64,000 nt of DNA from Cryptomeria japonica. Taxonomy: Eukaryota; Streptophyta; Pinopsida; Cupressales; Cupressaceae. Both the position numbers and the translations under genes were made by a program. The notes beneath the pieces were generated by a model. That model was not told the origin of the DNA and ran no database searches. It saw only the letters and a list, made by a program, of their open reading frames with translations. Numbering within the stretch: the stretch's first letter is position 1; each line of letters opens with the position of its first letter. The DNA is taken from the NCBI RefSeq assembly GCF_030272615.1, contig NC_081409.1, positions 876,811,594-876,875,593 on the forward strand, in the 5' to 3' direction. Below are positions 46,371 to 57,004 of this stretch, one piece after another.

Positions 46371-47720
46371 ATGATTGTTCTTTCCTGGAATGTTAGGGGG
46401 TTGAATAGAATCCCTAGAAAAAAGGCTATTCATGATTTGGTTGCAGTTCATTTGCTAGATATCTTTTGTGTTTAGGAGACTAAGGTTCTTGTTGATGTCA
46501 TGCTTCATTATGTTTCTCATATTTGGTATTTTGGTAAGTGTCAGTGCATTGGATCTCAAGGTAATTATGGAGGTTTGGCACTTTTTTAGAATCCTCACAA
46601 GATAGCTCCCCTTTGGTGGATTTCTAGTCACTCTTCTATCTCCATGGTTGCTTCTTCCTTAGATTTTAGTGAGACTATTCTGATTACTAATGTTTATGCT
46701 CCAATTGACATCCGTGGTAAAGTCCAGCTTTGGGCACATATTAGGTATATCCGATCATGTTCTCCTTATCTTCCTTGGATCTTAGGTGGTGATTTTAATT
46801 CCGTTTTGAGTTTGGAGGAGAAAAGAGGGGGGTTGTCTAGGTTGGGTCCTACCTCTGATCTTTTTCGAGCTCAAGTGGATTATTTTTCTTTAGTGGATGT
46901 TAAGCGCTCTAATGGAACTTTCACTTGGAATAATCAAAGAAGTGGACAGGAGGCGATCTCTGAACAACTGGATAGGTTTCTGGTCTCCTATTTTTGGCTT
47001 GGTTGTGGCTTCGTTACTACTTCTGAAATTCTTGATTGGAGAGAGTCTGATCACTAGCCTATTAAGTTCTTGGCTTCTTCTTTTGTTAGTCCTTAGAATC
47101 ATACTTTTAAATTTCATCTCATGTGGCTTCGTGACTCTTCGCTGCATCATTTAGTGGCTAGGTGGTGGAGAGAGGGTGGCCCTGCATATGGCACAACTAT
47201 GTTTTTGTTTGTTAAGAAGCTTCAATATGTCAAATATCACCTTACGAGATGGAGTACATCCTATTTTGGAAACCTTTAGTCTAGGAAGAGTCCGAGGCCA
47301 TGTATAATGTGGAGGAATGGGAGCTTTGGGAGGAGATTTATTGGAAAAAAAAGGATTAGATTGATTGGCTTCAAGAAGGGGATAGAAATATTGTATTTTT
47401 TCATCATTCTGTTCAGGCTCATCATAATAAGGGGTACATTACCTCTCTTGTTAATTTGGACAGGCTTCAAATTTCTTCTCTGTCGAATATGTCTTGTGAG
47501 GCTCGTCATTTTTATTCTTCTCTTTTTGTTGATGATTCCCCTCCTGCTGTTGTAGAGGAGAATTTGATCCTTTCCTACATTTCGTCTCTGGTCACCAATG
47601 AAATGAATGATTCTCTCATTGGTCTGATTTTGCTGCTTGAGTTAGAAGAGGTGGTTTTTGAGATGAACAAAGGTAAAGCTCTAGGACCAAATGACTTCCC
47701 TGCTGATTTTTTTTAGGAGT
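46371..47720 (+). pseudogene. LINE ORF2 copy B: endonuclease and RT N-terminus
   Basis: ATG at 46371. The endonuclease is the best preserved of the three from 46644 to 47057 (VYAPIDIRGK, LGGDFNSV, WRESDH), after which a TAG follows. A TAG also precedes the ETK motif, as in copies A and C. The frame is lost after the deletion near 47,280 and the copy ends at a KALGPNDFPADFF-like RT segment. Confidence 0.8.
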
Positions 47721-47763
47721 TTTGGGATACTGTTAATCTAGTGTAAAGTTGGAATTATGCCCA

Positions 47764-48798
47764 ACATTACAAACAAGAATCAGTTTTTGAGGGAGGCCTA
47801 TATTTTTATAATAAGGTGGGTTTGTTTGTAAAACCCTAGCATGCAGGGTTTAATTCAATGGAAGAGATGTCTTTGAAGGTTCCTATGTGGGTTCATTTTC
47901 CATGGCTCCCTCTTGAGTTTTGGCATGAAGATATTCAGAATTAGATTGTTGCTTTTCTTGGTAAGCCTATTGCAATTGCTCAACAAAACACAAGATAAAA
48001 AGGTAATTTCTTTTGCCTGCATCTGTGTTGAGATTGATTTAAATAATCCATTGCTAGATTATTTAGAAATTTGTTTGGGCTCTGCTTCATGGATCCAACT
48101 ACTTGATTATGAGTCTCTCCCTTTTCGTTGTCGAGTCTTCCATGAGTATGGTCATCTCCAACATCAATTCCCTCAAGTTAATAAGAATGTTGGTACTTTG
48201 GTTGTTGGCTCTCCTCCTCCCTTAGTTCTACATCCAGAAATGGGAGATAAGGGTATGGCCCCTGTGCAAGTAAATGGCCCAGATAAGGATGGTTTCATGT
48301 CTATTAAGCCTCATGCCAATGGGAGAGGCCAAAAAAGATCCTTTAAGGATATGTAGCCTAATGAGAGATTAAATCGTTTTGAGGTTTTGACACTTCATCC
48401 TTGGAGGAAGGGATTCCAGGTGATGTTTCCTCTGGGGTAGCTACAATAGGTATGTATATTGTACAAGAGGAACAACTCCCTATTTTGAGTCAGCATGTTG
48501 GTCTATAACAGGATTGTTCTTCTTCTATCCCTTCATATGGGGTATCTCGCGTTTGCATTGACTTGTAGGATGACATTGTTTTAGTGGATTTGGCTAACAA
48601 GGTGCGGTTGAGTGGCAAGGGGAAAGGTTCGATTTTGGGTTTGGGTTTGTAGCGATTCCCTCATAAGAAAATTTCTTATGATAATTATTCTAAAGGTGGT
48701 CATAAAAAAGACCAAGATAAGATTAAATCAGCTGGGAATTTATTAGTGGAGTCTGGGGTGGTCGAGCCCATTGATGTTCACTTCTCCCAATCTTCTCA
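47764..48798 (+). pseudogene. LINE ORF1, copy C (N-truncated)
   Basis: Open from about 47,913 for 147 codons (after a stop at 47,942 in another frame). It has VEIDLNNPLLDYLEICLG, FHEYGHLQHQFP and RGQKRSFKDM. The Cys-to-Phe changes and the terminal TAG are the same as in A and B. Confidence 0.75.
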
Positions 48799-51700
48799 AT
48801 GATTTTTCTTTCCTATAATGTTAGGGGGTTGAATAGAATCCCTAGACAAAAGGCTATTCATGATTTGGTTGCAGTTCATTTGCTGGATATCTTCTGTGTT
48901 TAGGAGACTAAGGTTTCTGTTGATGTCATGCTTCATTATGTTTCTTGTATTTGGTATTTTGGTAAGTGTCAGTGCATTGGATCTCAAGGTAATTATGGAG
49001 GTTTGGCACTTTTTTGGAATCCTCGCAAGATAGCTCCCCTTTGGTGGATTTCTAGTCGCTCTTCTATCTCCATGGTTGCTTCTTCCTTAGATTTTAGTGA
49101 GACTATTCTGATTACTAATTTTTATGCCCCAATTGACATTCGTGGTAAAGTCCAGTTTTGGGCACATATTAGGTATATCCGATCATGTTCTCCTTATCTT
49201 CCTTGGATCTTAGGTGGTGATTTTAATTTCGTTTTGAGTTTGGAGGAGAAAAGAGGGGGGTTGTCTAGGTTGGTTCCTGCCTCCGATCTTTTTCGAGCTC
49301 AAGTGGATTATCTTTCTTTAGTGGATGTTAAGCCCTCTAATGGAACTTTCACCTGGAATAATCGAAGAAGTGGATAGGAGGTGATCTCTGAATAGCTAGA
49401 TAGGTTTCTTGTCTTCTATTTTTGGCTTGATTGTGGCTTCATTACTACTTCTGAAATTCTTGACTGGAGAGAGTCTAATCACTAGCCTATTAAGTTCTTG
49501 GCTTCTTCTTTTGTTAGTCCTTAGAATCCTACTTTTAAATTTCTGCTCATGTGGCTTCATGACTCTTCGTTGCATCACTTAGTGGCTAAGTGGCAGAGAG
49601 AGGGTGGTCCTGCTTATGACACAACTATGTTTTTGTTTGTTAAGAAGCTTCAATATGTCAAATATCACCTTACGAGATGGAATACGTCCTGTTTTGGAAA
49701 CCTTTAGTCTAGGAAGAGGAACACTCTTGAATGTCTTGCAGTGATTAGTCGCAAAATTCAGGATTCTAGATTCTCAGAAGCCCTTGGAAAAGCTGAGTCC
49801 CAGGCCATGCATAATGTGGAGGAATGGGAGCGTCGTGAGGAGATTTATTGGAAACAAAAGGATCAGATTGATTGGCTGCAAGAAGGGGATAGAAATATTT
49901 TATTTTTTCATCATTCTATTTAGGCTCATCGTAATAAGGGGTACATTACCTCTCTTGTTAATTTGGATGGGCTTCAGATTTCTTCTCTGTCGAATATGTC
50001 TTGTGAGGCTCATCATTTTTATTCTTCTATTTTTGCTGATGATTCCCCTCCTGCTATTATAGAGGATAATTTGATCCTTTCCTACATTCCATCTTTGGTC
50101 ACCAGTGCAATGAATGATTCTCTCATTGGTCTGATTTTTGTTGTTCGAGTTAGAAGAGGTGGTTTTTGAGATGAACAAAGGTAAAGCTCTAGGACCAGAT
50201 GGCTTCCCCACTGATTTTTTTTTGGAGTTTTGGGATATTATTAATCTGGATCTATTGGAGGTTGTTAGGGAATCTCTTCATAATAAGAAGATTCTTCGAG
50301 CCTTGAATTCTACCTTCTTGGTTCTCATTCCTAAAAATGAAGGTGTTGATAAGCTTGAGTTTTTTCGTCGCATTGCTCTTTGTAATGTGGTGTATAAGAT
50401 TATCACTAAATTGATTGCATAGAGGCTTAAAGCTTGTCTTCCTATGGTGATATCTGAGGAACAAGGGGGTTTTGTGGTTGGTAAAAAAATTCTAGATGGG
50501 GTGGTGGTAGCTTCTAAGGTTATTCACTCTATGACAACTTCTAGAGAGAGATCTATGATCATTAATTTGGATATAGCCAAGGCTTACAACAAGGTCAAAT
50601 GGAGTTTTCTTCAGAAAATTCTCCTTGCCTTTGGTTTTAGTCCTGATTGGGTGAATTGGACTATGTGTTGTGTTACTTATTCATCATTTTTCATTTATTG
50701 TGAATGGAGCACCTTCAGAGCCTTTTGGTGCATCCAGAGGCCCTCACCAGGGAGATCCCCTTTCCCCTTACCTATTTATTATTTTGGTTGAGGGTCTTGG
50801 GCATTTTCTCAAGTCTCAAGCTTCTTAGGGCTTAATTCATGGATGGTAATGGGGAAGTGGTTTTCCACAACTCTCACATCTCCAATTTGTGGATGACACT
50901 ACTCTTATGAGATTGGCTTTTCAGGAAGCTGAATCGTTTAGGAAAGCCTTGGATATTTACCTTGCAACCTCATGTCAGAAATTCAATGAGCATAAATCCT
51001 CCATTTTCTTATTTAGTACTCCTCAGGCCATTTAGAGGCATATTGTTGGCATTCTTCGGTTTCAGATTGGGTCTCTTCCCCTTGTTTATTTGGGCATTTC
51101 TCTTTCTGTTGGTAGACATCCTAGATCCTCTTGGCAGATTTTGCTTGACAAGTTGCATTAGAAGATTAATCACTAGACTCATCATTGGTTGTCTTCTACA
51201 ACTCATTTAACCCTTCTCAAGTTGGCCATTCAAGCTCTTCCTATTTATAGGTGTTTTGTTCAGACCACTCCCATGTATTTTCTCTGAGAATTTGATGCCC
51301 TCTCTCGCTAATTTATTTGGAGTGGCAATTTATCGACTGCTAAATAGAGCCTTGTTAAGTGGGAAATTGTGTGCATACCTAATAACGAGGGTGGGCTTGG
51401 CTTACGATCTACTATGTTAAATGGTCAAGTTCTTGCTGCTAAGTTATATTGGCATTGGTGTACTTGCTAGAATCAGCTTTGGGCCCATATTATCACCCAT
51501 ACGTATCTTCTTGATGTTAATATTGTGGATATTCACCACTTTCCTTTGATGGGTAGAGGTTCTATGATTTGGAATACTTTCAAACTTGGGGCTCAGTTGG
51601 TGAAGCGGGGCCTCTTTTGGATTTGTCATACGAGATCTCAATCTCTTTTCTAGATGGATTCTTGGGATGGTCATCCTTCTATCCTTTCTACTCATCCTCA

Positions 51701-52996
51701 CCTTCAGTCCCTTTGTGATTCCTTTACTATTATTGGTTGGGACACTGTTGACCATTATAAGATGCCTATAATTATGGGTTGGCTATTGATTTTCATTGGA
51801 AGTTTCCCTCTGAATGGCCTCCTAGAGGATCTGAGGAAGATAGGCAAGAGATAGCTTAGATTTTGGAGTCTTGGAAGTGCACTACCTTGGTTGGGAATGA
51901 TGTTTTGGCTCGGGAAAGAAGTGATTTGTTTGGGAAGTTTTCAGTTTCTACATGTTATGTTCAATTGCTACGGAAAACTTTTGGAGACATTCAGGTTCCC
52001 TGGTGGAAACAATTTTGGTACAAGTTCTCATGGCCCAAGTGCATTTTTTTCATGTGGTTGGTGGTCCACAATCGACATCTCACTTGGGATAATTTATGTA
52101 AGTGTGTTTTTTAGTACCCCTCGATGTGTGTGTTGTGTCATAATAGCGAAGAAAGTGTCTCTCATCGTTTCTTCCAATGCTCCTTCACTAGACATATTTG
52201 GCATTCTTGGTGGGAGGTGTGGGGTCAAGCTTGCTAGCATGTTTATTCTTTGGCTGAGTTTCTTGTTCGATGGGGTAAGGCTCTTGTCAAAAATTCTTTT
52301 CTTCAAGTTGCTTGGACTCTTGGCCCTTCTTTTATTATTTGGCATATCTGGTTGGAAAGGAATCGTCATATCTTCCAAGATGTGATGTTGGGGGCCCACT
52401 ACTTGTGGTGGAAAATTCTCTATTCTTTGGGAGAAACTATTTCGACAAATTGTGACTTGACAAAGGTCGTGGATCCTAGTGATGTTATTTGCTAAAACCG
52501 TCTCCATCTTCCTCATCCTCAGGGCCATCTTATGAGAAATTGATGTAGACAAACTTCTCAAAAGATAAACATGGTGCAAAGGTGGAGTCCTCCTCCACAG
52601 GGCATTCTTAAAATCAACACGGACGGGTCTTCTCAGGGAAACCCAGGTCCTGCAAGTACCGGTGGAGTCAGCAGAGATAGTTTGGGGAATGTTCAGTTTA
52701 TTTTTTCTATTTATAAAGGTCATCATAAACATAATTTGATGGAGGTTGTTTCTATTTTGTATGCTATGGAACATGCTTGTGCTCTTGGGTGGAGCAGGTT
52801 CATTTGTGAATCAGATTCATAGGTGGTAGTTCAATTGTTGACTCGACAACATTCAGAGGATGTTAGTTGGTAGTTAGTCTTGGTTGTTAATCAGATTCTT
52901 AATTTGTGTGCTCCTTTGGATTCTGTTACTTTCACTCATATCCCTAGAGAGTGGAAAGGAGTTTTAGATTGTCTCTCCAAATGGGCTTTGGATTAA
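48799..52996 (+). pseudogene. LINE ORF2 copy C: endonuclease, RT, zf-RVT region, RNase H
   Basis: Endonuclease from 48799 (LGGDFNF, APIDIRGK). RT from about 50,140: KALGPDGFPTDFF, EFFRRIALCNVVYKIITKLI, EEQGGFVVGKKILDG, DIAKAYNKVKW (motif A, with Asn where Asp is usual later in the motif) and QFVDDTTL near 50,890 (catalytic box). A zf-RVT-like region lies near 52,000-52,250 (WYKFSWPKCIFFMWLVVHN, then SHRFFQCSFTRHIWHS in another frame). RNase H follows from 52,571 with INTDGSSQGNPGPAS (first Asp), a Glu in NLMEVVS and an Asp in FICESDS. The stop TAA is at 52994-52996. Many frameshifts and stops make it inactive. A terminal RNase H is known for plant L1 elements. Confidence 0.87.
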
Positions 52997-53154
52997 ATGC
53001 AAAATTGGAATATTGTTTATAAGGGTCAATTACCTTTGAGTTTGTCTCAACAACTAGATCACTTAGTGGATCTTGATAGGGCTATTTGATGCCCCTGGTT
53101 TGTATTTCTTCTTGTTTGAATAATTTTTAACCCCTCTTTTATTTAAAAAAAAAA
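52997..53154 (+). other. LINE 3' UTR and poly(A) tail
   Basis: Short 3' region ending in ten A (53145-53154), then the candidate TSD. Confidence 0.75.
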
Positions 53155-54445
53155 GAGATTGAGGGAGTTGTGTGACATGTCACATCAACATGTGGTTATC
53201 TGAGTTATGAAGGTTAGTATGAGGAAGGTCGAAATGTGTGTATATTTGGTTGTGTATTTAAGTTCCAGTCTCTCTACAAATTTTGCAGACTCGATGTGAC
53301 ATGAAGGGACTTGGGTGTCATCATGATAAGGCAAGCAACAAAAAGGCCTTAAGGAGTAGAGACAATTTTTTTAAATCTACTTATATTCATTGGAAATCGA
53401 GAGTGGCTCACTTATTTGGATTTGAGACATAGCGTTGTTAGCCATAAAATATGGAAACCCCCATAAGGTTGGTGTCAAAAAAGTCTCAAATGTCTTTCTT
53501 AGGAGAATTATCAAAATAGCATCTCAAAATTTCTCTCAACTCCTCTCATAGTATAGTAATTCATGCAATTGATGTCATATTAGATGAAGAATTGATCAAG
53601 ACATGACATAGATATAGGTTAAACATTGATATTTCAGCAATGTTTTTGGCAACGTTCTTGGATATGGGGGAACCAAAATAAGTGACAAAGAGTCTTTGCG
53701 AGAAGGCATTGAATATTACTATCTTCGGGAATTAAATTATGTCCTTGAAAATATGGATGCAAAGAAGTGGGTCCCTTTACCTCAGGGCTATTATGTGGTC
53801 TAGAGAAGTAGAAGGGAGGTGTCAAGATTGCCTATGATAATGACTGTAGAGCTAAAGCTATTTGGGAGTAGGCGACCAATTGTTACAAGAAACATTGTGT
53901 TTCTTAAGAAAATGATGGGAATTATGATTGATGGAGGGGAGTGGGTGAAGGACTCTCTAAATAAAGAAGGGCTTGATTGTGATATGGAGGAGGACAATTG
54001 TGGCATAGTCATAAAGGAGGAGGAAAATATAGAGGATGATGGGGAGAATTCCAAATGGGTAGATGAGTTGAAGGACCACAAGGAGTGCGGGCCTAAATGC
54101 CTTATGAAGAAGAAGGTGAAGATGACATAGGCACTCTAGTTTACTATGATATGTAAATGCTACGAGTACCAAATTTAATTGTTTCTAACTTTTATCAGTT
54201 ATGGGATAGAATAGTTTCCGCAAACACATAGTAGTGGTCACCATTTTGTTTAGGGGTTATATTTTATTTAAGTATAATTGTAGGTTACAACCCTTAAGAC
54301 CATAGAAGGTTGGGAAGTAGGGTTATATGGATGCCATTATGGCTGATAGACTGATACATGATGCAATGATGTAAAGATTTTTTGAATTATTATATTGGGT
54401 ATTGTCCCTTAGCATCTATTAATCTACCACCAAAAGGGAGACATT
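53155..54445. other. Flank of the LINE, up to element 2
   Basis: AT-rich DNA with one decayed reading frame (53,670-54,130, given separately). No other gene is supported. Confidence 0.5.
53690..54130 (+). pseudogene. Decayed ORF of unknown identity
   Basis: One frame reads an ESLREGIEYYYLRELNY segment, then KKWVPLPQGYYVV, a TAG at 53801-53803, and an open stretch with KLFGSRRPIVTRNIVFLKK and an acidic tail (EEDNCGIVIKEEENIEDDGE) to a stop at 54128-54130. I do not recognise the family. The mix of a structured part and an acidic tail, with one stop, looks like a fragment of a real gene or element protein. Chance is possible. Confidence 0.35.
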
Positions 54446-55443
54446 TGTTGGCAATTGACACTCATCCGGTAAGGGGTAATGACATTTCGAGTTTTCATTG
54501 ATGGCAACTCATCTCCAGGTGTTGATATTTTTTATCAAGATTCATTTATTTATCACTTTTCTTTGTTTGGGCTAATCGACATTCACTTCACTCAATCAGT
54601 ATTCACTTTGCTTCACAACCGGTTAAGTCCTAATCCCGGTAACGTGTATTTGGAACCCAGTTATGGATATGACCTGGCTAAGAGATCTTGTGGCCCCAAT
54701 TATTTATTTCATGGAATTTATGGTAGGATATGAAGGCAGATATGATCATTGGGATTATGTATGAAATACCTTGTGATCTGGCAGCTGACAGGATTATATT
54801 TTTCATTGAAGCCGACATGGTGAAAAGTTAGAAGGGTATTTAAGGAGATCCTTCCAGCACTGGATTGAACAAGTTTTGGGATGTGTTTTTGGTTGTGAAT
54901 CTTTTAGAGATTAATGATAAGCTCTTTGGTCAGTGAAAGAAAGCGTTTGTGTGCAGTTTCACATGCACAGTGTAAATCGATAGCATAACATAATAGAATA
55001 GAGCGTCAACAAAATTGGTAAACAGTGAGGGTTAATAGATCTTGAACCAGAACTTATCCAACATGGTTAGATGCATATTATGAGTTTATTTATTTTTTTA
55101 ATCATCTTGTAATACTGTGTAAGTTAGTGAGACTCCTATTTGAGAAATGAGCTCTAGGCAGTTGGCTTGATTGCATGTGCAATCCCCTCAATATAATATT
55201 TGTATACCTTGATCAAGTATATAGATATTGTGGGTATCAACCCCACTGTAGTTTTTCCCTTTGTAGGGTTTGCCATGTATAAATATTGGTGCTATGGTGT
55301 TGCTTCTTTATGTGTTATTTGGTTTATGCACTTTAATTTTGTTTATTATTAACCGGTTCAAAAGGAACAAGTTAAAAACTAACTCCACTGATAGAAAATT
55401 GATTCACCCCCCCCCCCCCTCTCAGTGTTTTTGGATTCCAACA
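54446..55443 (+). mobile_element. Left LTR of element 2 (998 bp)
   Basis: From TGTTGGCAATTGACACTC to GGATTCCAACA, so the ends mirror each other (TGTTGG/CCAACA). A 13-base C-tract lies about 30 bp before the end. Confidence 0.9.
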
Positions 55444-55445
55444 AT

Positions 55446-55457
55446 TGGTATCAGAGC
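55446..55457 (+). other. Primer binding site of element 2
   Basis: TGGTATCAGAGC two bases after the LTR, an exact initiator-Met-type site. Confidence 0.93.
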
Positions 55458-55510
55458 TAGTTCCTCAGAAGAAGTTTAACCACTTGAGGAAGATCCAAAA
55501 TTTAGAGTCA

Positions 55511-56625
55511 ATGGAAACCGGTTTGCAACAACAACTTCAACTTTCTCTTGAGGATCTTGATAATGAGAAAATGGAAAACAATAAACTAAAGAATGAACTA
55601 ATGCAAGCTAGGGAACACATCATTTCATTGCAAGGAAAAATTTTAGTTGTTCAAGCTAAGTTGAAGGAACTTTGTGATCAATTGCAAAATTAGAACAGTG
55701 ATGAGGAAGATGCTATGAAGGATCAATGTTAGAAACTCTCTCAGGAGAAGACTATCTTGAAGAATGAGATGCAAGCCCTAACCATGAGAATGTGCAAGGA
55801 GATTGAAGTTAGAAATAAAAATGAAGAAAACCTAACTCAAGCATTGAAGGATAGATCTGATGAATGTAATAGACTGACACGTGACAATGAGATGCTGAAA
55901 CTTGAGTTGACCCAGTCCTAGAATAATGAACAAGAACTTGAGAAAAATGTTATAATCATGAGAGATGACTTAGTCACTGCAAATGAATACAAGGACAAGT
56001 TTAAAGATAGCTCTGTAAAACTTGATGAATTACTGAGGAGTTAGAGAGATGCTAATGACAAGAGAGGTCGTGGTTATGAAGAAGGAGAAAGCTCATACAC
56101 TACACAAAAAGATCAATCATCTGGTTAGAAGAAGAATCATGCCAACAACCGGAACCAAAAATCACTGATAAGACAACCTAATACTCATAAATTCAATGGT
56201 ACATGCTTTGTTTGTAATAAATATGGTCATATAGAAAGTCAGTGCAGAAATAGGAATAATCAAAACAATGCATCATCTGAACTAATCTTGGAAATGTAAG
56301 ATGTCATGCATGTAGTAGATTTGGACACATGGCTAATCGATGCAAATCAAAAGGAAATCAAGGAAATCAAGGGTTTAGCAAAGCAATTCCTAAGAATAAT
56401 ATTGTCTATTATGCATGCAACAAGACTGGACATATTGCTAAATACTACAGAAGTAAGAACCCACAGGTAAATAAGGGAAATGGAAATGAGAAAGGAAAGG
56501 CAAAGGTGGAAGACATCAAAAAACAACATGAGAAAAGATGGGTAAGAAGATCAGATGCACAATCGACAGAACACCCGGTAGAATCATCAGGTCCTACATT
56601 GGCAATAGGAACAACCGGTAACTAA
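55511..56625 (+). pseudogene. Gag-like protein of element 2: coiled coil plus three zinc knuckles
   Basis: ATG at 55511. A Glu/Lys/Leu-rich coiled coil follows (LQQQLQLSLEDLDNEKMENN) and is interrupted by several TAG codons, e.g. after ELCDQLQN. Knuckles: CFVCNKYGHIESQC near 56,206, CHACSRFGHMANRC near 56,307 and YYACNKTGHIAKYY near 56,406, where the outer Cys have become Tyr. The frame changes between the first and second knuckle. The sequence ends with a Lys-rich stretch and stop at 56623-56625. The architecture equals that of the element-1 gag. Confidence 0.82.
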
Positions 56626-57004
56626 GGCATTCTGCCTTAGGGGTAGGCAAATCATTGAAGATCGTGCAAATACCCAAGATTGGATTTGTAGTCAGAGAAT
56701 TTTGATTGTGGATGGATACTTAGACAATTTCAAGTGTTTACCGAAACCTACTCGTAGATTAAGTAACCTGGTAAAACTTCCCAGTAGTATTTATTATAGT
56801 AAAAATTGGGGTTAACGATGATAAAAAGGGAAAGTTAAGTTATTTTCTTCACATAGCGATCGAGCATTTAGAAGAGCGATTTCCAGAGCGATTCAGAGTC
56901 CAAGGGTATTTGTGAAAGCACTCTCTCTTAATCAATTTCATCTCTCGGCAGTATCTTAAGGTATTTATCATTAACTGAAACCCTAGTTTCAGTATCCGCA
57001 TATC
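56626..57004 (+). promoter_or_regulatory. Spacer between gag and ORF2 of element 2
   Basis: About 380 bp without ORF. It includes gatgataaaaaggg near 56,817 and repeats of gagcgat (56,874-56,895) like those in the element-1 spacer. Possible leader or internal promoter. Confidence 0.35.

Larger units (their letters stand above)
45334..47763 (+). repeat. Tandem unit B (2,430 bp) of the LINE
   Basis: Same start and end points as unit A. It carries a ~75-bp deletion near 47,280 relative to units A and C (after ctttagtctaggaagag). Confidence 0.9.
42206..53154 (+). mobile_element. L1-type LINE with tandemly triplicated 5' half
   Basis: Order: 5' region, ORF1, endonuclease and the start of RT (copy A); ORF1, endonuclease and the start of RT again (copy B); then ORF1 through endonuclease, RT, zf-RVT region and RNase H to a poly(A) tail (copy C). 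Junctions A/B (45333/45334) and B/C (47763/47764) have the same sequence. Only copy C has a 3' end. Matching flanks suggest one insertion that was later enlarged by tandem duplication. Confidence 0.88.

Noticed and set aside
42206-53154. Three independent LINE insertions
   Set aside because: Copies A and B lack poly(A) tails and TSDs, end at the same internal point and share inactivating changes, so tandem duplication fits better.
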